The position numbers were made by a program, and so were the translations under genes. Shown in pieces: positions 1-11,607 of a stretch of DNA of 64,000 bases (positions are counted from its first letter, which is position 1; each line of letters begins with the position of its first letter). This DNA comes from Porphyra umbilicalis (Eukaryota > Rhodophyta > Bangiophyceae > Bangiales > Bangiaceae): assembly GCA_002049455.2 (NCBI GenBank), contig KV918770.1, positions 248,001 through 312,000 of the forward strand. The letters are read 5' to 3'. Under the pieces are notes generated by a model. The model had not been told where the DNA came from, ran no database searches, and was given only the letters and a program-made list of their open reading frames with translations.

Positions 1-204
1 CTCCAGAGCGCCGGACGGTGGAACACCGGGTACGGCGGCGGCCGCCACGCGGAAGACCAGCTACCGGTGGGGTCGTACCCACCGGTTGGCCACGGCTCGC
101 CCGCGCTGGCGTACCCGTGGGCACACGAGGACGGGGGTGGCGGCGGCCAAGAGCCGTACGAGCGCCGGTGGTCGTCGACCGGTGGCCCCGGTGGCCAACA
201 CCTT

Positions 205-460
205 GGGTCGTCAGACGGGCCCGCCGGTCGTCGCGGGGGGCTCCAGCGAGGGGATCCGTGTCCGGGGCCCGCCGGTCGTTGCGGAGGGCTGCACCGTCGA
301 GGGCCGCGTGGGGCGCCCGCTGGTCCTCGCTGCGGGCTCCACCACGGGGGGGGGGGGGGCCCTGTGGGGGGCCCGCCGGGCGTCGAGGGGGGCTGCGCCA
401 AGGGGGCCCGCGTGGCGGGCCCGCTGGTCGACGAGGCGGGCTCCACCGACGGGGGTACTC
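205..460. repeat. Degenerate 48-bp tandem repeat
   Basis: A block of about four to five diverged units recurs every 48 bp; each holds a variant of GGGCCCGCCGGTCGTCGCGG followed by GGGCTCCA. The period is a multiple of three, so several frames stay open on both strands. The long open frames here are therefore not good evidence for a gene. Confidence 0.6.
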
Positions 461-3400
461 GCCGCCGGCTTGAGGGTGATAACGCCCGTCGTCGTCGACG
501 CGTCGACGAACACGTCGGTCGTCAGGATCGGCGTGGTCGGCGTCAGGTCCGAGGCGGCGGGGGTGAGGAGGGCAGGGCAGCCGGTGTGGTGCCGGAGGCC
601 GGCCGCCTTGATTAAGCGGCCGGCCAACACCCCGGCCGGCAGGAGGGGGGCGGGAGTGATTGCGGGGAGGGGAGGGCCCGAAAGCGCGGGGCGGTGGGGG
701 GGGAGGCGCGTACATGGAGCCGTCCTCCCTGGGACCAGCGAAGCTCGTTGACCCGAGGCGGGAAGGGCGGCAGGGTGCAGCGCACCGTTCAGCAGGTGGG
801 GGGGGGGGGGGGGGGGCGTCCGTGGTGCCGTGGTCACACGGCCCCGCGCAGGTGCAAGGCGGAGAGGGCGGGGTGACAGCGCGACCGTTGCGCTGCCGCT
901 GCGCTCGGCGTCGTCGCGTGTCGTTGGCGCCCTTCACACGCGTCATGAGCGCGGTTACAGAGGGGGGGAGGGGTGGGCGCGGTGGGTGGAGGGGAGGGGT
1001 GGGCGGGATGGCAGCCGGAGCGCGCGCGCTGCACAGACGTCCCACCACACCGGCGCGATTGCGCACACAGAGGAGACGCGTCCCCGCCGCCCGCCCAATC
1101 CCACCTGCCGTCCGACGGCGGGTGAGCGAGTGTGGGGGGACTGCGTCAGCCTGGCCCGCCCCGCAGGAGACCTGGCTCCCAGAAACTGGTCACGGTTGAG
1201 AACCGACCAGCGCGCATGCGTCTCGTCGTCCCACGTGCAGCCCGTCCACAGAGGCGCCGTGCCCGCCCGATAAAATATGAACGAGCGGGTGGGACGAGCC
1301 GGAGAGACCCGCCACGGCAGCCTGACAACGCAGACCCGTTTACAGGCGGGAATCATACGCCCCTACGCCACACACGTTGGACGGCTGGGGGGTCGAGCGG
1401 CACGCGTCAGACTGACACGCCGGGCGCGGCACACGTCGGACGGCTGAGGGGCCGCGAGGCGGCCCCTGACGAGTCGCGGCGCTGAATGCCGTCACGCCTC
1501 CTGAGCCAGCGAGGGCGTTGGCGCGGCGGCCGTTCCAACGTCAAAAGGATGACCAGTTGGTCACGTGACCGGCTGGCCATCCGTTCTGAGGCGTCGCCGT
1601 GTCCACCCAATGCGCAGAGCGCTTCGCACCCCTCCAGTGGCCCACTCACGCACGATCTCATCCGATGACGCGACCCAGCTTCAACCGAGCATTGTGCAAG
1701 TGGCACCGAAACCGACAGTTTGTGGCGTCGACTAGTCACCGAAAGTGCAGCTTTTGAGAAAAGTGATGCCATCCAGGACGACAGATTGGTTCGATTCACT
1801 GGATCAGCCAATGACTGCACTTCCCTCCAAACTGGGCGGTTTCAAAACAGCTCCCGAGAGTGTCGACGGCAACGACATCTGACCTGTTGATATCTCGCGA
1901 CGAGCCTTCCGCACAATGCGGATCGTGCCAGTGGCGACGCCCGCTCTCCAGTTTTTCCGCCCAGCCGCTTACCGCTTCTTCTGTGGCCCGATCCAATCCG
2001 TTTACAATCGACAGGACTGCGCACGAGGAGATCGGATTCTTCCAAGGGGCCTAGTTCCAATGAGGTGCCCGATTTATGTCGTGGCCGTGCCAGGTGTCGG
2101 CCCGTTCGTCCCTTTGAATGCCTCTTTCTTCGACGTTGTCATCGGTTTCGACGATTATTAGCGGCATATCTGGCGCTTGACGAGGACGTGGCAATCTCAC
2201 CGCGACTGTTGGGCACACTTTCCGGACAACTTTTCGGTGGTTTCGTTTCATCAAGCGCTGATCGAGATCCCTTAGCGCTCCTTCGCTTTCATTCGGATTT
2301 GGACTACCAGAATGGGGCTACACATAACCCAGCAATGACGACCCCATTCAGACCGTCTCGTGGCTCGTTTCAGACAGCTCGATGCCCAACTACATCGCGT
2401 CTGGCCCCAAACAGGGCCCCCAGAATGGGCTCTCCATTCAGCATGCCACACGTTGCGCCTCTAGATTCCCCAATTGGAAGATGGGATCGACGTTGCAGGG
2501 TTTGCTCTGAAGGCGAGCAACTCAGGAGGAGACTACCCCAAATCACGCCCCGGGTCGACCACCTTCTTGACAGTTGGCTTCATGGCGGACGATGGCTATG
2601 AGAGCTCGCCGCACGTTGACGCGGCAGGACAGTGGCACTTTGTGGGGCTGCGACGGTGTCGTTGCCGTCCTTCTGCCCGGACACGGAGTCTACGAGGACA
2701 CGATGAGTTGGAAAGCACAATGTTCAATCATACCGCTGCCATGACCTGCCCTGTCGACCTGTGAAGGCCTGCTGGACTATCAAAGTGGCAGTCAAAGATG
2801 ATGTGGCAGTGAGGAATTTGGTCACTTGGCAAGCGGAGAGCGCTTGGCGCGGGGTTGCGAGCGTCGTTGCACGCAATCATGCACAATGGTTGGTCACATT
2901 CCAATGGTTTGACTCTTTCCGAACGGGGGTTTCCCCCATACGCTGCACCAAACGTTGGGATGGTGCAGATCTGACACCAAACCACCGGATTATGGTGTCG
3001 GATCGACACCATCCCAACACTTGGTGCGGATCGTGCACTATAAATCTGACCGCTGGGCACCCTTCCGCACCATAATTTGGTGCCGCACTATAGTTTGGTG
3101 CAGGATCCGCACCGCTGGGCTTGCTCTCAGGGGCGTCGTTAAGGGCGTCACCAGGGCTTCATTTGGGCGTCGCGCGCCCCTGACGTCCTAAGGGAAAGTT
3201 TTCATGGGGGTCTACATGATTCAGCAGGTGGCTGCTGTGCACCTTGGTTGGGGACAGGCACCCAGTCTTGACACAAAAATGACATATGAGAGCACAATAT
3301 GGGTGCCACTGGACCGATATTGCGAATATTGAGGGTGCTACTTGGGGCGTCGTGAGGGAGTTCTGGCTGCCTAATGGGGCGTCAGTAAGACGTCTTCTCC

Positions 3401-5850
3401 GTCGCGCGCCCATGACGCCCCCGATACACGCCTAGTTCAGGCCCAGTGTTCCGGCTCTTCTGGGTTTTTAGAGGAATCGCTGCACATGGTTGGCTCTCAC
3501 ATCCAAATGCGACCACTCATTGGCAGAAGACCCTGATGTCAGCTCTATTCTGCCATCTATCGGAAATGCGCCTCTTTGTCTCTCCAGATCGCAACGTGGC
3601 GACAGGCATCTGCGCTCAAGGGCCAACATGGGACGGTGGCGAACAAATCACTTTCAGTCGTTGCGCGAATCCTGAACCGGGCGCGACGGATACAGCAACA
3701 CCGCAATCGAGGTCGCTTCACTGTGTACCTCTCGGCCGTGCGGCCAATGCGGCATATCTCCGCCCTTGCTCAACCGTTTACGCTTCTGTTTAGCTCATTG
3801 TGCCGGGCTATGCTCCACCTTGCCAGACGTGTGAAAGAAGTCTGAAAAAGGTATCAGCAAAAATATAGCTGGGGCGCCCCAGGCGCGCCTGTGTTGAGCG
3901 AGATGGGGTCGGGAAAGAGGGGGAACTGATGAGTAACACTTTCTGAGAGCATATTCGAGCTCAGCGCATGTCCTTTGCCCGGAAAAACATAGGGGGAGGT
4001 CCTCAAACATCGGGGGGTGTGCATAAAGACCCCCCCCCCCCCCCGTGGCGCATTTGATGTGCCGTACCCCCCCCGTCCACTCCCTGTTGCCTGCTTCGGT
4101 TCCTCTGATTTCCTCACAAAGCGGCCGCACTTACGTTCGGTCTCCAACGTCGTCCGCCATATTTCTCCCCTCCACAGCAAGAAGACAACCACTTGGCGAT
4201 CGCGACGGCGCGCGCGCCGCTAGAACGCCTGCAGGCGACCAGAACTGTGCGGACAGAAAAGGCGGGCAAGACGTGATCCGACGGATCACGGCTCAGTCCA
4301 CGGCTCATCCTCTGCGGTCAGCCACCCCTCTCGCAGGGGCCGTTAAGGCCTATAAAATTGGGACGCGTCCCAAATGGATCTCGGCCACTGATATTTTACC
4401 ACGTTGCAGTGTAATGCTCAGACCCACAAGAGCCACCTTAACTAGGCGTGGATATAGGGGCGTCGTGTGCAACCCTACATGGGACGTCTGCGCCACATTT
4501 TACTGTTGGCTGTTGGTCGGCTGAGGGGTTCCCGCGTGATCCAACACTGTCCAATCAAGCGGCCATACAAGCGAGGAGACGGTTCGACTGCGGACCCTAC
4601 GTGGTCCGTGACGCCTTCCGGTGACTTGTATCGCCTTCGTTGCGACACGTCTTTCAGTAATCTGTGGCGGCACTCCCCGTTGCGTGGTCTCGACCTGACC
4701 GATCGGCGTGATGTGGGCGTGGTTCGCAAGCTCTCCCCAACCCTGTGGTGCTCCACACCAGCGTGTGCGTCGGCCACCCGCGCGTCTCAGCCCGGTGCTC
4801 GCTCGGCTGCCGACGTGGCGTGCCGGCCACTTGCGCGACTGCCGGCCCGCGGAGATGGAGAGTGGGGCTGCCGAGCTGTGTTGGCTCGGGTAACCACGCG
4901 CGACTGGGTGCCGTCAGGCGGCGGATGGTCACCGTCGCCCGCGCCTATCCGTCACGCAGTGGAGGGTGGGGAGATGTTTAGGAAGTCACGTTCTCTTCCA
5001 GGTGGGGTTTTGTTGTCCGTTCCGATGAGAAGCTTGTGCTGACGGGGTCGCGGGTGGGGGGGGTGTCAGAGTGTCGACGAGCAGCTGTCCGCGTAATGTG
5101 GTTCTGGGCGCGCACCGCGGGCCCCGTCGCGGACCTTTGACCGTGCACGGCTGTGTAGCTGGGGCGCCGGTTTCGAGCGCCGTCCCGGCACGGCGGGCGT
5201 CCCCGCTCACCGCTCCTCGTGTCCCTAATTTCTGTCAGACGTGGTCACCGTCGCCGTCCGGACTTGCATTTGGAGTGCGGCTAGTGCCACACCGCGGGCC
5301 GCCCGCACGCTGGCGATGATTGTTTGTGGCTCATCTTGGCACGACCGCGTGTCGCTGTGTGGGGGGGGTCGGGTTGAGGGGTGCCGAGGCCGGTTGGGGG
5401 CACGCCGGCCGTCCCCCCTGTTTCCTGCTACCGTCCTAGACCCCCCCCATGTGGAAGCCGGGGCAGTGGCAGCAGCCAAGCGTGGCGAACCGACTCGCGG
5501 GCCAAAGGCGTTGGGCGAGACCACGCATTTCTTTTGCAGCCGTGCCCACAATCACTCGGAGCGCTGGTTTGCGGGCGCGAGTGTGGAGGGCACGTGTTTG
5601 TGAGCACCCCGTGTGCTGGCCGTGGCGTTTCCCCTCGGTCTCGACCACCACCGCACGGAGTCATTGGTCCACGCACCCGCTACACAGCGCTTGTCAACGG
5701 CAAGCGGTGTTCCCATACCACCCGCCTCTGGTGCTTGCCTGATCCCCTCCGCGTGTCGCTGCACACCCTGGTCTCGCACAACCGACGCTCACCGATCAAC
5801 GTTGTTGTTTTCCTTCGTTCCCCTCCGCATTTTTTTGGCAACGTCCGTCG
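461..5850. other. No supported gene; low-complexity and repeat DNA
   Basis: I find no open frame that resembles a protein, no splice-consistent exon and no RNA gene in this stretch. It holds G- and C-homopolymers (around 800-815 and 4030-4045), a 34-bp imperfect palindrome centred on CACGTG at 1548-1581, and the inverted-repeat cluster at 2945-3101 listed separately. The last few hundred bases presumably hold the nitrilase promoter, but no clear TATA or initiator motif stands out. Confidence 0.5.
2945..3101. repeat. Cluster of nested inverted repeats (GCACCAAA/TTTGGTGC)
   Basis: A 21-bp arm at 2945-2965 is repeated inverted at 3007-3027 with 19 of 21 matches. Inside lies a perfect 8-bp stem with a 3-nt loop at 2993-3011. 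Two further dyads follow at 3067-3083 (GCACCATAATTTGGTGC) and 3085-3101. The same GCACC/GGTGC core recurs throughout, so this is either a small foldback or MITE remnant or a clustered binding-site array. Confidence 0.6.
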
Positions 5851-5997
5851 TTGTTCCACCGGCAGTCCGTGGAGTACCGTCGCCTCGATCACCTACTCAC
5901 CGTCCGTCCCACCCCGCTCTCTGACGTCGGTGTTGCTTGTGGCCTTGCCGCCGCGCATCTTCCACCACCCGCACTCGCCCCCTACCATCTTGACACC

Positions 5998-7288
5998 ATG
6001 TCGGTCATGTCCGCTGCTGCGTTGATGTCCGCCGCCCATGCCTCCCTCCACCCCGTAACGTGTGGCCCTTCGCTGTTGCCGTCGGTCTGCGCCTCGCTGG
6101 CGCGGCCGCGGCCGGCCGTCCCCGTCAAGCTCGCCCTGTGCCAGATGCGGGTGACGACCAAGAAGGAGACCAACCTGGCGACCGCTGCGCGGGAGGTGGC
6201 CAAGGCGGCCGCCCATGGCGCCAAGCTGATCGTCCTTCCAGAGTGCTTCAACTGTCCATACGACACGGACCGGGTGCGCGGGTATGCAGAGGAGCTGCCG
6301 CCGGCGGGGGTGCCCGGGTCGGCGCGCCACGGCAGCAAGACGCTGGCGGCGATTCAAGACGCTGCGCAGACGCACGGCGTGACGATCATTGCTGGGTCTA
6401 TCCCTGAGCTAATGCCCGACGGGCAGCTGTACAACACGTCGATGACTGTTGGGCCGTCCGGGGAGTTGCTCGCCAAGCACCGCAAGATGCACCTGTGCGA
6501 TGTGGACGTGCCCGGCGGTGTGCAGCTTCGGGAATCGACCACCTTTGCGCCCGGGGACTCGGTGACGACCTTCCCTATGCCGACTGGCGAGGCAACCACG
6601 GCCCCACAAGCAGTCGGTACCTCGGCTCCTCTCCGCGTGGGTGTCGGCATCTGCTACGATGTTCGCTTCCCCGAGCTGTCGGCGCTGATGGCACGGGAAG
6701 CTGGCGCGGGTCTACTGGTGTTCCCCGCCGCGCTGAACAAGGCGCTCGGGCCGGCGCATTGGGAGCTACTGCTGCGCGCGCGGGCGGTGGACAACCAGGT
6801 GTTTGTTGCGGTTTGCAGCCCTGCGTGTGGCGGGCCCGACGACCCAGAGGAGAAGCGGTACCCGTCATGGGGCCACTCGATGATTGTGTCACCGTGGGGC
6901 GAGGTGCTGACTTCTGCCCAGTTCGACGAGGTACATGATGGCCGCCGTCTGCTCCTCTGGCAGGAGCAACGATCAAGGCAGAGGAGCTTGGTTACCATGG
7001 AATGTCGGCGCAGGTGTTTGATTCGTGTATGCCCAGGTCATTGGGCGTAAGTGCGGGGTGTCACGGCGCTGTTTCTCTAACGCCTTGCACCGTTTTCTGT
7101 TCCTCTTGCGCTCATTGTGTATTATGGTTGGTGCATTCTCCCCTTCTCTCTGTTCATCATCGGCTGTTTTACAGGAAATTGTCTATGCCGATATTGAGGA
7201 CAACACCCTCGACACAGTGCGCATGGCACTGCCGATCTCCAAGCAGCGCCGCCACGACGTGTACCAGACTGTTGCCGTGCAGGCGTGA
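5998..7288 (+). CDS. Omega-amidase / NIT2-type nitrilase, two exons
   Basis: Carbon-nitrogen hydrolase of the nitrilase superfamily, closest in motifs to omega-amidase (NIT2), which hydrolyses alpha-ketoglutaramate and alpha-ketosuccinamate to the 2-oxoacids plus ammonia. Exon 1 is 5998-6930 and exon 2 is 7175-7288, giving 348 residues. The catalytic triad is visible: Glu82 in LPECFNCPY, Lys163 in KHRKMHLCD and Cys219 in GVGICYDVRFPE. Exon 2 supplies the usual tail (IVYADIE then RRHDVYQTV). The start is the ATG in ACACCATGT at 5998; about 40 residues, rich in Ala, Ser and Arg with few acids, precede the conserved VKLALCQM strand and could be an organelle transit peptide (inference). The upstream open frame to 5851 has no homology and is left out. 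It is convergent with the next gene. Family call firm; exact substrate inferred from motifs. Confidence 0.93.
6931..7174 (+). other. GT-AG intron of the nitrilase gene
   Basis: The donor is GAG|GTACAT and the acceptor is TTTTACAG|GAA. The intron is 244 bp and in phase 0. Splicing joins FDE to EIVYAD, restoring the conserved C-terminal region of the family. Read-through would instead add an unrelated 40-residue Arg-rich tail ending at 7050. Confidence 0.9.
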
Positions 7289-8178
7289 CGCCGCGATCGA
7301 CTGCCCAAGTGACCGTGCAAACTCTCCCCCCCCCCGTTCGCGGAATCCCCGGAGCTGCCTGCCACGTCGGGTTGCCTCCGTCCTCATTTTTGTGTCTTGT
7401 CTGGGTTTCAATCCCGTCGCTGGTGGTTTTCGAACCCGCTCGCCGCGCTGCCCGTGCGCCTCTCGCGCATCACAGCGCGAGCATTGTTGTGTTGTTTACT
7501 TGTTGTATAGCTCTGATTCTGTGTTTTGGACCAGACGTGCCACCATTGATTGACGCACGGTGGGCCGTCTGGAAGCTGCTTTCCAACTGTTTTCGTTGGT
7601 GTACCATTGCTTGCATAGTCCATCATGCTCATTTTTGTTCTTGGTGTACCCGTTACCCCGTTGCTCCTGTAGTTGCCATCTCCCTATCTTCATGCAGGTC
7701 ACCTGCATCTGTGACCTTGCGGACGTGCGCGCAGGCCAACAGGTGCGACATACACATGAGATGAACCTGACCAGCCACGTCGAAAAAGCAGCGGCGTCTG
7801 CCTGGTCTGCCCAACACAAGAAATGAATACGATGCGTGTGACTGAGATCGCAGCACTTGTTCGACAGACGCCCTACCGCACGGTGCGGCACACACCCTGG
7901 GACCAGTTCGCCATCACCTTCTGGAGCTGACGCAGCACGCCAATACTACGCACCGCACACAGGCACGCACCCCCGTCTCTTTCATGACTGTGTCGCTGCA
8001 TATGCCGATGCCGGTTGTGGCTCTACGGCGGCCCCTCACTGCCCACAAATCAGGTCGACCGCACCACCCACACGGCCCACTTGATTGCGACGAAGGCCGC
8101 GTGTTGGTGCGGAGCACAGCGGCCTTGTGCGGTCGGCCAACGCCGGCGCACACGCGCCCGCCGATCGCGACCGGCCAG
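7289..8178. other. Intergenic region between two convergent genes
   Basis: About 890 bp separate the 3' ends of the nitrilase and acidic-domain genes and presumably hold both 3' UTRs. I see no further ORF with protein-like character and no clear polyadenylation signal. Confidence 0.5.
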
Positions 8179-10419
8179 CTACCGCCCCTCTGGCATGCGC
8201 GCAAATTTTCTCGCAACGCCCATGTAGTACGCGGAGAGGTTGCGGACGCGCGTCGGGTCGCTCGCGGCGAGCTCATCAAGGCTCGCAATGCCGTCGCCGG
8301 GAGAGAGCGCCGCCAAAGCAGCCACCGCCCGGCTGTCAAAGGCAATAGACGGGAGCACACCTGAGGCGACGAGGCTCTCGTACTTCCCCCGCACCCGCCC
8401 GTCCATGGTGCTCCACAAGCCGCCGCCGGCAGCGGCGGGGCCGCCGCCCCCCACCGGCGCCGGAACGTGTCCACCACTGGCGACGTTGCCCACGCCCCCA
8501 CCAGCCGGGCCGCCGCCGTCACCGCCGCCGTCGGCGCCGGGATACGCCGCCGCGGACGCGGACGCGTACTTGCGCGCGAGGCCCATCACGTAGGCGGACG
8601 GATTACGGACACGGCTCGGTTCGGCAGCGGCGAGCTCATCGAGCGCCGCCAGTGCATCCTGCTCCCGCAGGCGCCCGAGCGCCTCGATGGCCCGTGCGTC
8701 CACGTCGCCGGGGCGGACGACTCGCGCCGCGACGAGGGCATCAACACGAGCGGCCACGCGGGAGCCCCCCCCCTGTGCCCCATATGCCGGGGCGACGCCG
8801 CCCATGCCCGCTGACACTGGCGGCGGGCGGGAGTCATAGTAGCCGCCACCGCCGCTGACCATCGGCGGCGGCCCGTACCCCCCATGCCCGTACTGCCCGC
8901 CGTACTCATAGCCCCCATACGCCGGCTGCTGGTGCACCTGATGATAGTCGTACGACGGCGGCGGCTGGTGGTGCATCGGTTGTCCGTAGCCTTGCGGCGC
9001 GCCGTACGGTTGGGCCATTGGCGGGGGACCATAGCCCATATTGGGCATCCCCCCTTGCGGTGTCCCCTGCCCGCCAAGCGAGGCCGCCGCGATGGCGGAC
9101 TTGTGCTTGCGGGCGAGGCCCATCCAAAACGCCGACGGGTTGCGTACGCGGCTCGGCGGCACCGCGGCAAACTCAGACAGCGCCCGCACCGCCGCATGCG
9201 TCGGGAGCTCCACGAGGATGTCCATGGCGCGGTCGTCAAACTGCGACGGGTGGCACACGCCCGTCGCAAAGACGCGCTGCAGGCCCTCCCCGACGGGACC
9301 GGGAAGGTGCGCAAGCGCCGACGGTGGCACCGAGGCGGGCGCACCGCCCACCCCCCCGCCCGGCCCGCCGGGGGCAACCGACGGGTTGGCCACCGCCGCC
9401 GCCTTCTTGACGCACGACATGACAAAAGCCGGGCGATTGCGGACGCTCGAAAAGTCCCGCGTGGCGAGGTCTGCGATTGCCGCCCGCGCGGTCGCGTCGG
9501 GGAGCGACGCGAGGTACTCGCGCACGCGCCCATTGACGTCCGAGGCAGAACACGCGCCGGTCTCAAAGATCTCAGACAGGCCCGCTTCCGCGTCGGCGCT
9601 GAGGCGGGGCAGCGGCATCGCGTCGTCTGCGCCACCGGCGGCGGCTGACGCCGAGCCGGCCGCGTCGACCGACAACGACTCGGGAGCAGCCGCATCCGCA
9701 CCCGCCGCTGCCGACGAGGCCGCGTCCGCCCCCTCCGGTTCGTTCATCACTACCGGATAGCGCTCCGTCTTGGCCGACGCGGGCGCGTCCGCAGCATCGT
9801 CGCCAGTGGATGGCACTGGCGGCGACAGGACGTCTGGGTCCGCCTTGAGCCGTTTGGCCGCCGGCGGCGCTGGGGAGGCGCTCCGCGAGCGGGCGGTGGC
9901 AGCCGCTTTGGGTGTACCCCCGCCGCCGTCGCCGTCGGCCGCAGTGTCGGCGGCCTCCTTCTCCGCCGCCGCCGGCTCGGGTTGCTCTGGCACGCTGCGT
10001 GCCACCGCATCGTCAGCGGCGTCGGACCGGGCTGGCGCTGTGTCCACGCCGTCGCCATTGCCGCCGCTTGTCTGCACTGGCGCAGTGTCCGTCGCGTCGG
10101 CACCGCCGCTCGGCTGCGCTGGCGCTTGCTCCCCCGCGTCTTCGGTCGGCTGCGCTGGCGCATCGTCTGCACCGCCGCCGGTGTGCTGCTCTGGCGCACG
10201 ACCCGCGTCGCCGCCGCCGCCGTCACTGCCACCGACCTGCTGCGCAGGTGAGTCGGGGCGGGCGGACGTCGGGGCCATCATTGGATCGTCGGCGGCGGCA
10301 GCGTCGGCGGCGTCCGCGGCGTTGGTGGCGTCGGCGGCGGCAGCGGCGGCGTCATCGGCGGGATCTGGGGGGGCGGCGGCGGTCGCGGGGGGTGCCGCCG
10401 GCGGCGACGACGGCGCCAT
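8179..10419 (-). CDS. Four-copy hnRNP-Q acidic-domain (AcD/NURR) protein
   Basis: Single-exon ORF of 746 residues. Four copies of one domain of about 72 residues lie near residues 268-341, 367-442, 550-622 and 668-742. Each has the pattern L..G....DLDxRA..AL..L....A...L.EFA, then RVRNPSA(F/Y)xMGxARK, which matches the N-terminal acidic domain of hnRNP Q/R (SYNCRIP). No RRM is present, unlike the animal proteins. Residues 1-265 are Ala/Asp/Pro-rich and disordered, with a basic nuclear-localisation-like PAAKRLKAD near 187-194 and an RSRSASP stretch just before. Residues 450-540 are Gly/Tyr/Pro/Gln-rich and prion-like. A nuclear RNA-binding or condensate-scaffold role is inferred. The start is the first ATG of the frame, and the stop lies 890 bp from the convergent nitrilase gene. 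Confidence 0.85.
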   Translation of the reverse strand: MAPSSPPAAPPATAAAPPDPADDAAAAAADATNAADAADAAAADDPMMAPTSARPDSPAQQVGGSDGGGGDAGRAPEQHTGGGADDAPAQPTEDAGEQAPAQPSGGADATDTAPVQTSGGNGDGVDTAPARSDAADDAVARSVPEQPEPAAAEKEAADTAADGDGGGGTPKAAATARSRSASPAPPAAKRLKADPDVLSPPVPSTGDDAADAPASAKTERYPVVMNEPEGADAASSAAAGADAAAPESLSVDAAGSASAAAGGADDAMPLPRLSADAEAGLSEIFETGACSASDVNGRVREYLASLPDATARAAIADLATRDFSSVRNRPAFVMSCVKKAAAVANPSVAPGGPGGGVGGAPASVPPSALAHLPGPVGEGLQRVFATGVCHPSQFDDRAMDILVELPTHAAVRALSEFAAVPPSRVRNPSAFWMGLARKHKSAIAAASLGGQGTPQGGMPNMGYGPPPMAQPYGAPQGYGQPMHHQPPPSYDYHQVHQQPAYGGYEYGGQYGHGGYGPPPMVSGGGGYYDSRPPPVSAGMGGVAPAYGAQGGGSRVAARVDALVAARVVRPGDVDARAIEALGRLREQDALAALDELAAAEPSRVRNPSAYVMGLARKYASASAAAYPGADGGGDGGGPAGGGVGNVASGGHVPAPVGGGGPAAAGGGLWSTMDGRVRGKYESLVASGVLPSIAFDSRAVAALAALSPGDGIASLDELAASDPTRVRNLSAYYMGVARKFARMPEGR

Positions 10420-11577
10420 GGCGCGCGCGGCACGTTCGGGAGCAGGGGGGGGAAAGGGGCACCGGACGCTCCGTGGGTCCCGTTAAGTATCGGCACGGGG
10501 GGCACTCGGTCGAGCTGAGGGTGGCGGTGGTGACCGTGGCGGCACGAGCGCCACGTCGACGGCGCGGGAGGTAGACGGCGGGCAAAGGGCGGACGGTAGT
10601 CCTCGATCGGATTGGATGATTGGCGGGGGGGGGGGGCGTTCCAGACAACGCAAAACGCCACGTCGGGAGGGGCGCTTGGAGCCAGCGCCCACGCGGATGT
10701 AAGAGACGCACACGTTGGCCGGGACGAAGGGGTGGCGTCTCGGCAAGCAGGCGGCACCCTGAACGCGCGGGTCAGCGCGCAGGCGTCTCTGCATCTTCAC
10801 TCGAGTAAGATCCATCCCCGCGCTCTCGGCGTAATGTTCGCGGCCGTCCGCTCCACTGGGAGCGCCAATTTCAACACCCAGAGGCCTAAAAGTTACGCCA
10901 CACAAGTATCCTCAAGCAATTATACAATCACAGTCTCTGTCAGGTGATATAAGCTCCAGTTATATTGCTGATCACCGAATTTTGTCCTGGTGGACAGAGA
11001 CTGACTTGCGGACCGACTCTCTCCACCAATCAGATGCGCCCCTGGGACTGACTTGGTGCTCCTGATGACTTACATGTGCCCATACAGCCTGGAAATCAAC
11101 ATCAGCTCCTATTTTTTTTCTGCAGTTCTGGCAAGGAGACAGTAGAAAATCTAAAGATCTCGCGTGGGCAGCTTGCTCCGTGCCAAGAAAATCGGATCAA
11201 GCGGCAACAAACAGTGAGTTCTGCTGAAAGCAAGCCCGTGGTACCGAATGCGGGCTTTCTATTGGCTTCGATGCCTTCTTACTGTCGTTTTAAACCAATA
11301 GAGTGCTCTTATTCAGAGTCAGTCTCTGTCTCTGTCCCCCAGGACAGCAGTCGGGGATCAGCAATATGTCGGGGAGGTATACAACTGGGCGATGCTCCTC
11401 GCCCGAGGACGCACGAGAAGGCTGCGTGCTGCTACCGTGCCACCAGAAGGCACTTCATTGGCCAGATCCACAGGACTGCGATTAAGTACCGTCATTGCGC
11501 ATTTATATGTGTCCCGCTTGATAGGTACCCGGTAGGGTTGTGCAACACGCCCAAGGCGGGTTCACGGACACGCCCAG

Positions 11578-11607
11578 CGCAGTGCACCTCGTTGCTGGAT
11601 CCACCAC
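11578..11607 (+). repeat. Dispersed repeat, left copy (inverted partner at 13043)
   Basis: Thirty bases here are the exact reverse complement of 13043-13072. Weaker similarity continues about 40-50 bp on both sides, so the true repeat is longer than 100 bp and diverged. The antisense translation of this copy and the sense translation of the other share the string GGSSNEVHCA. The family is unknown; it may be a MITE or transposon relic. Confidence 0.65.
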
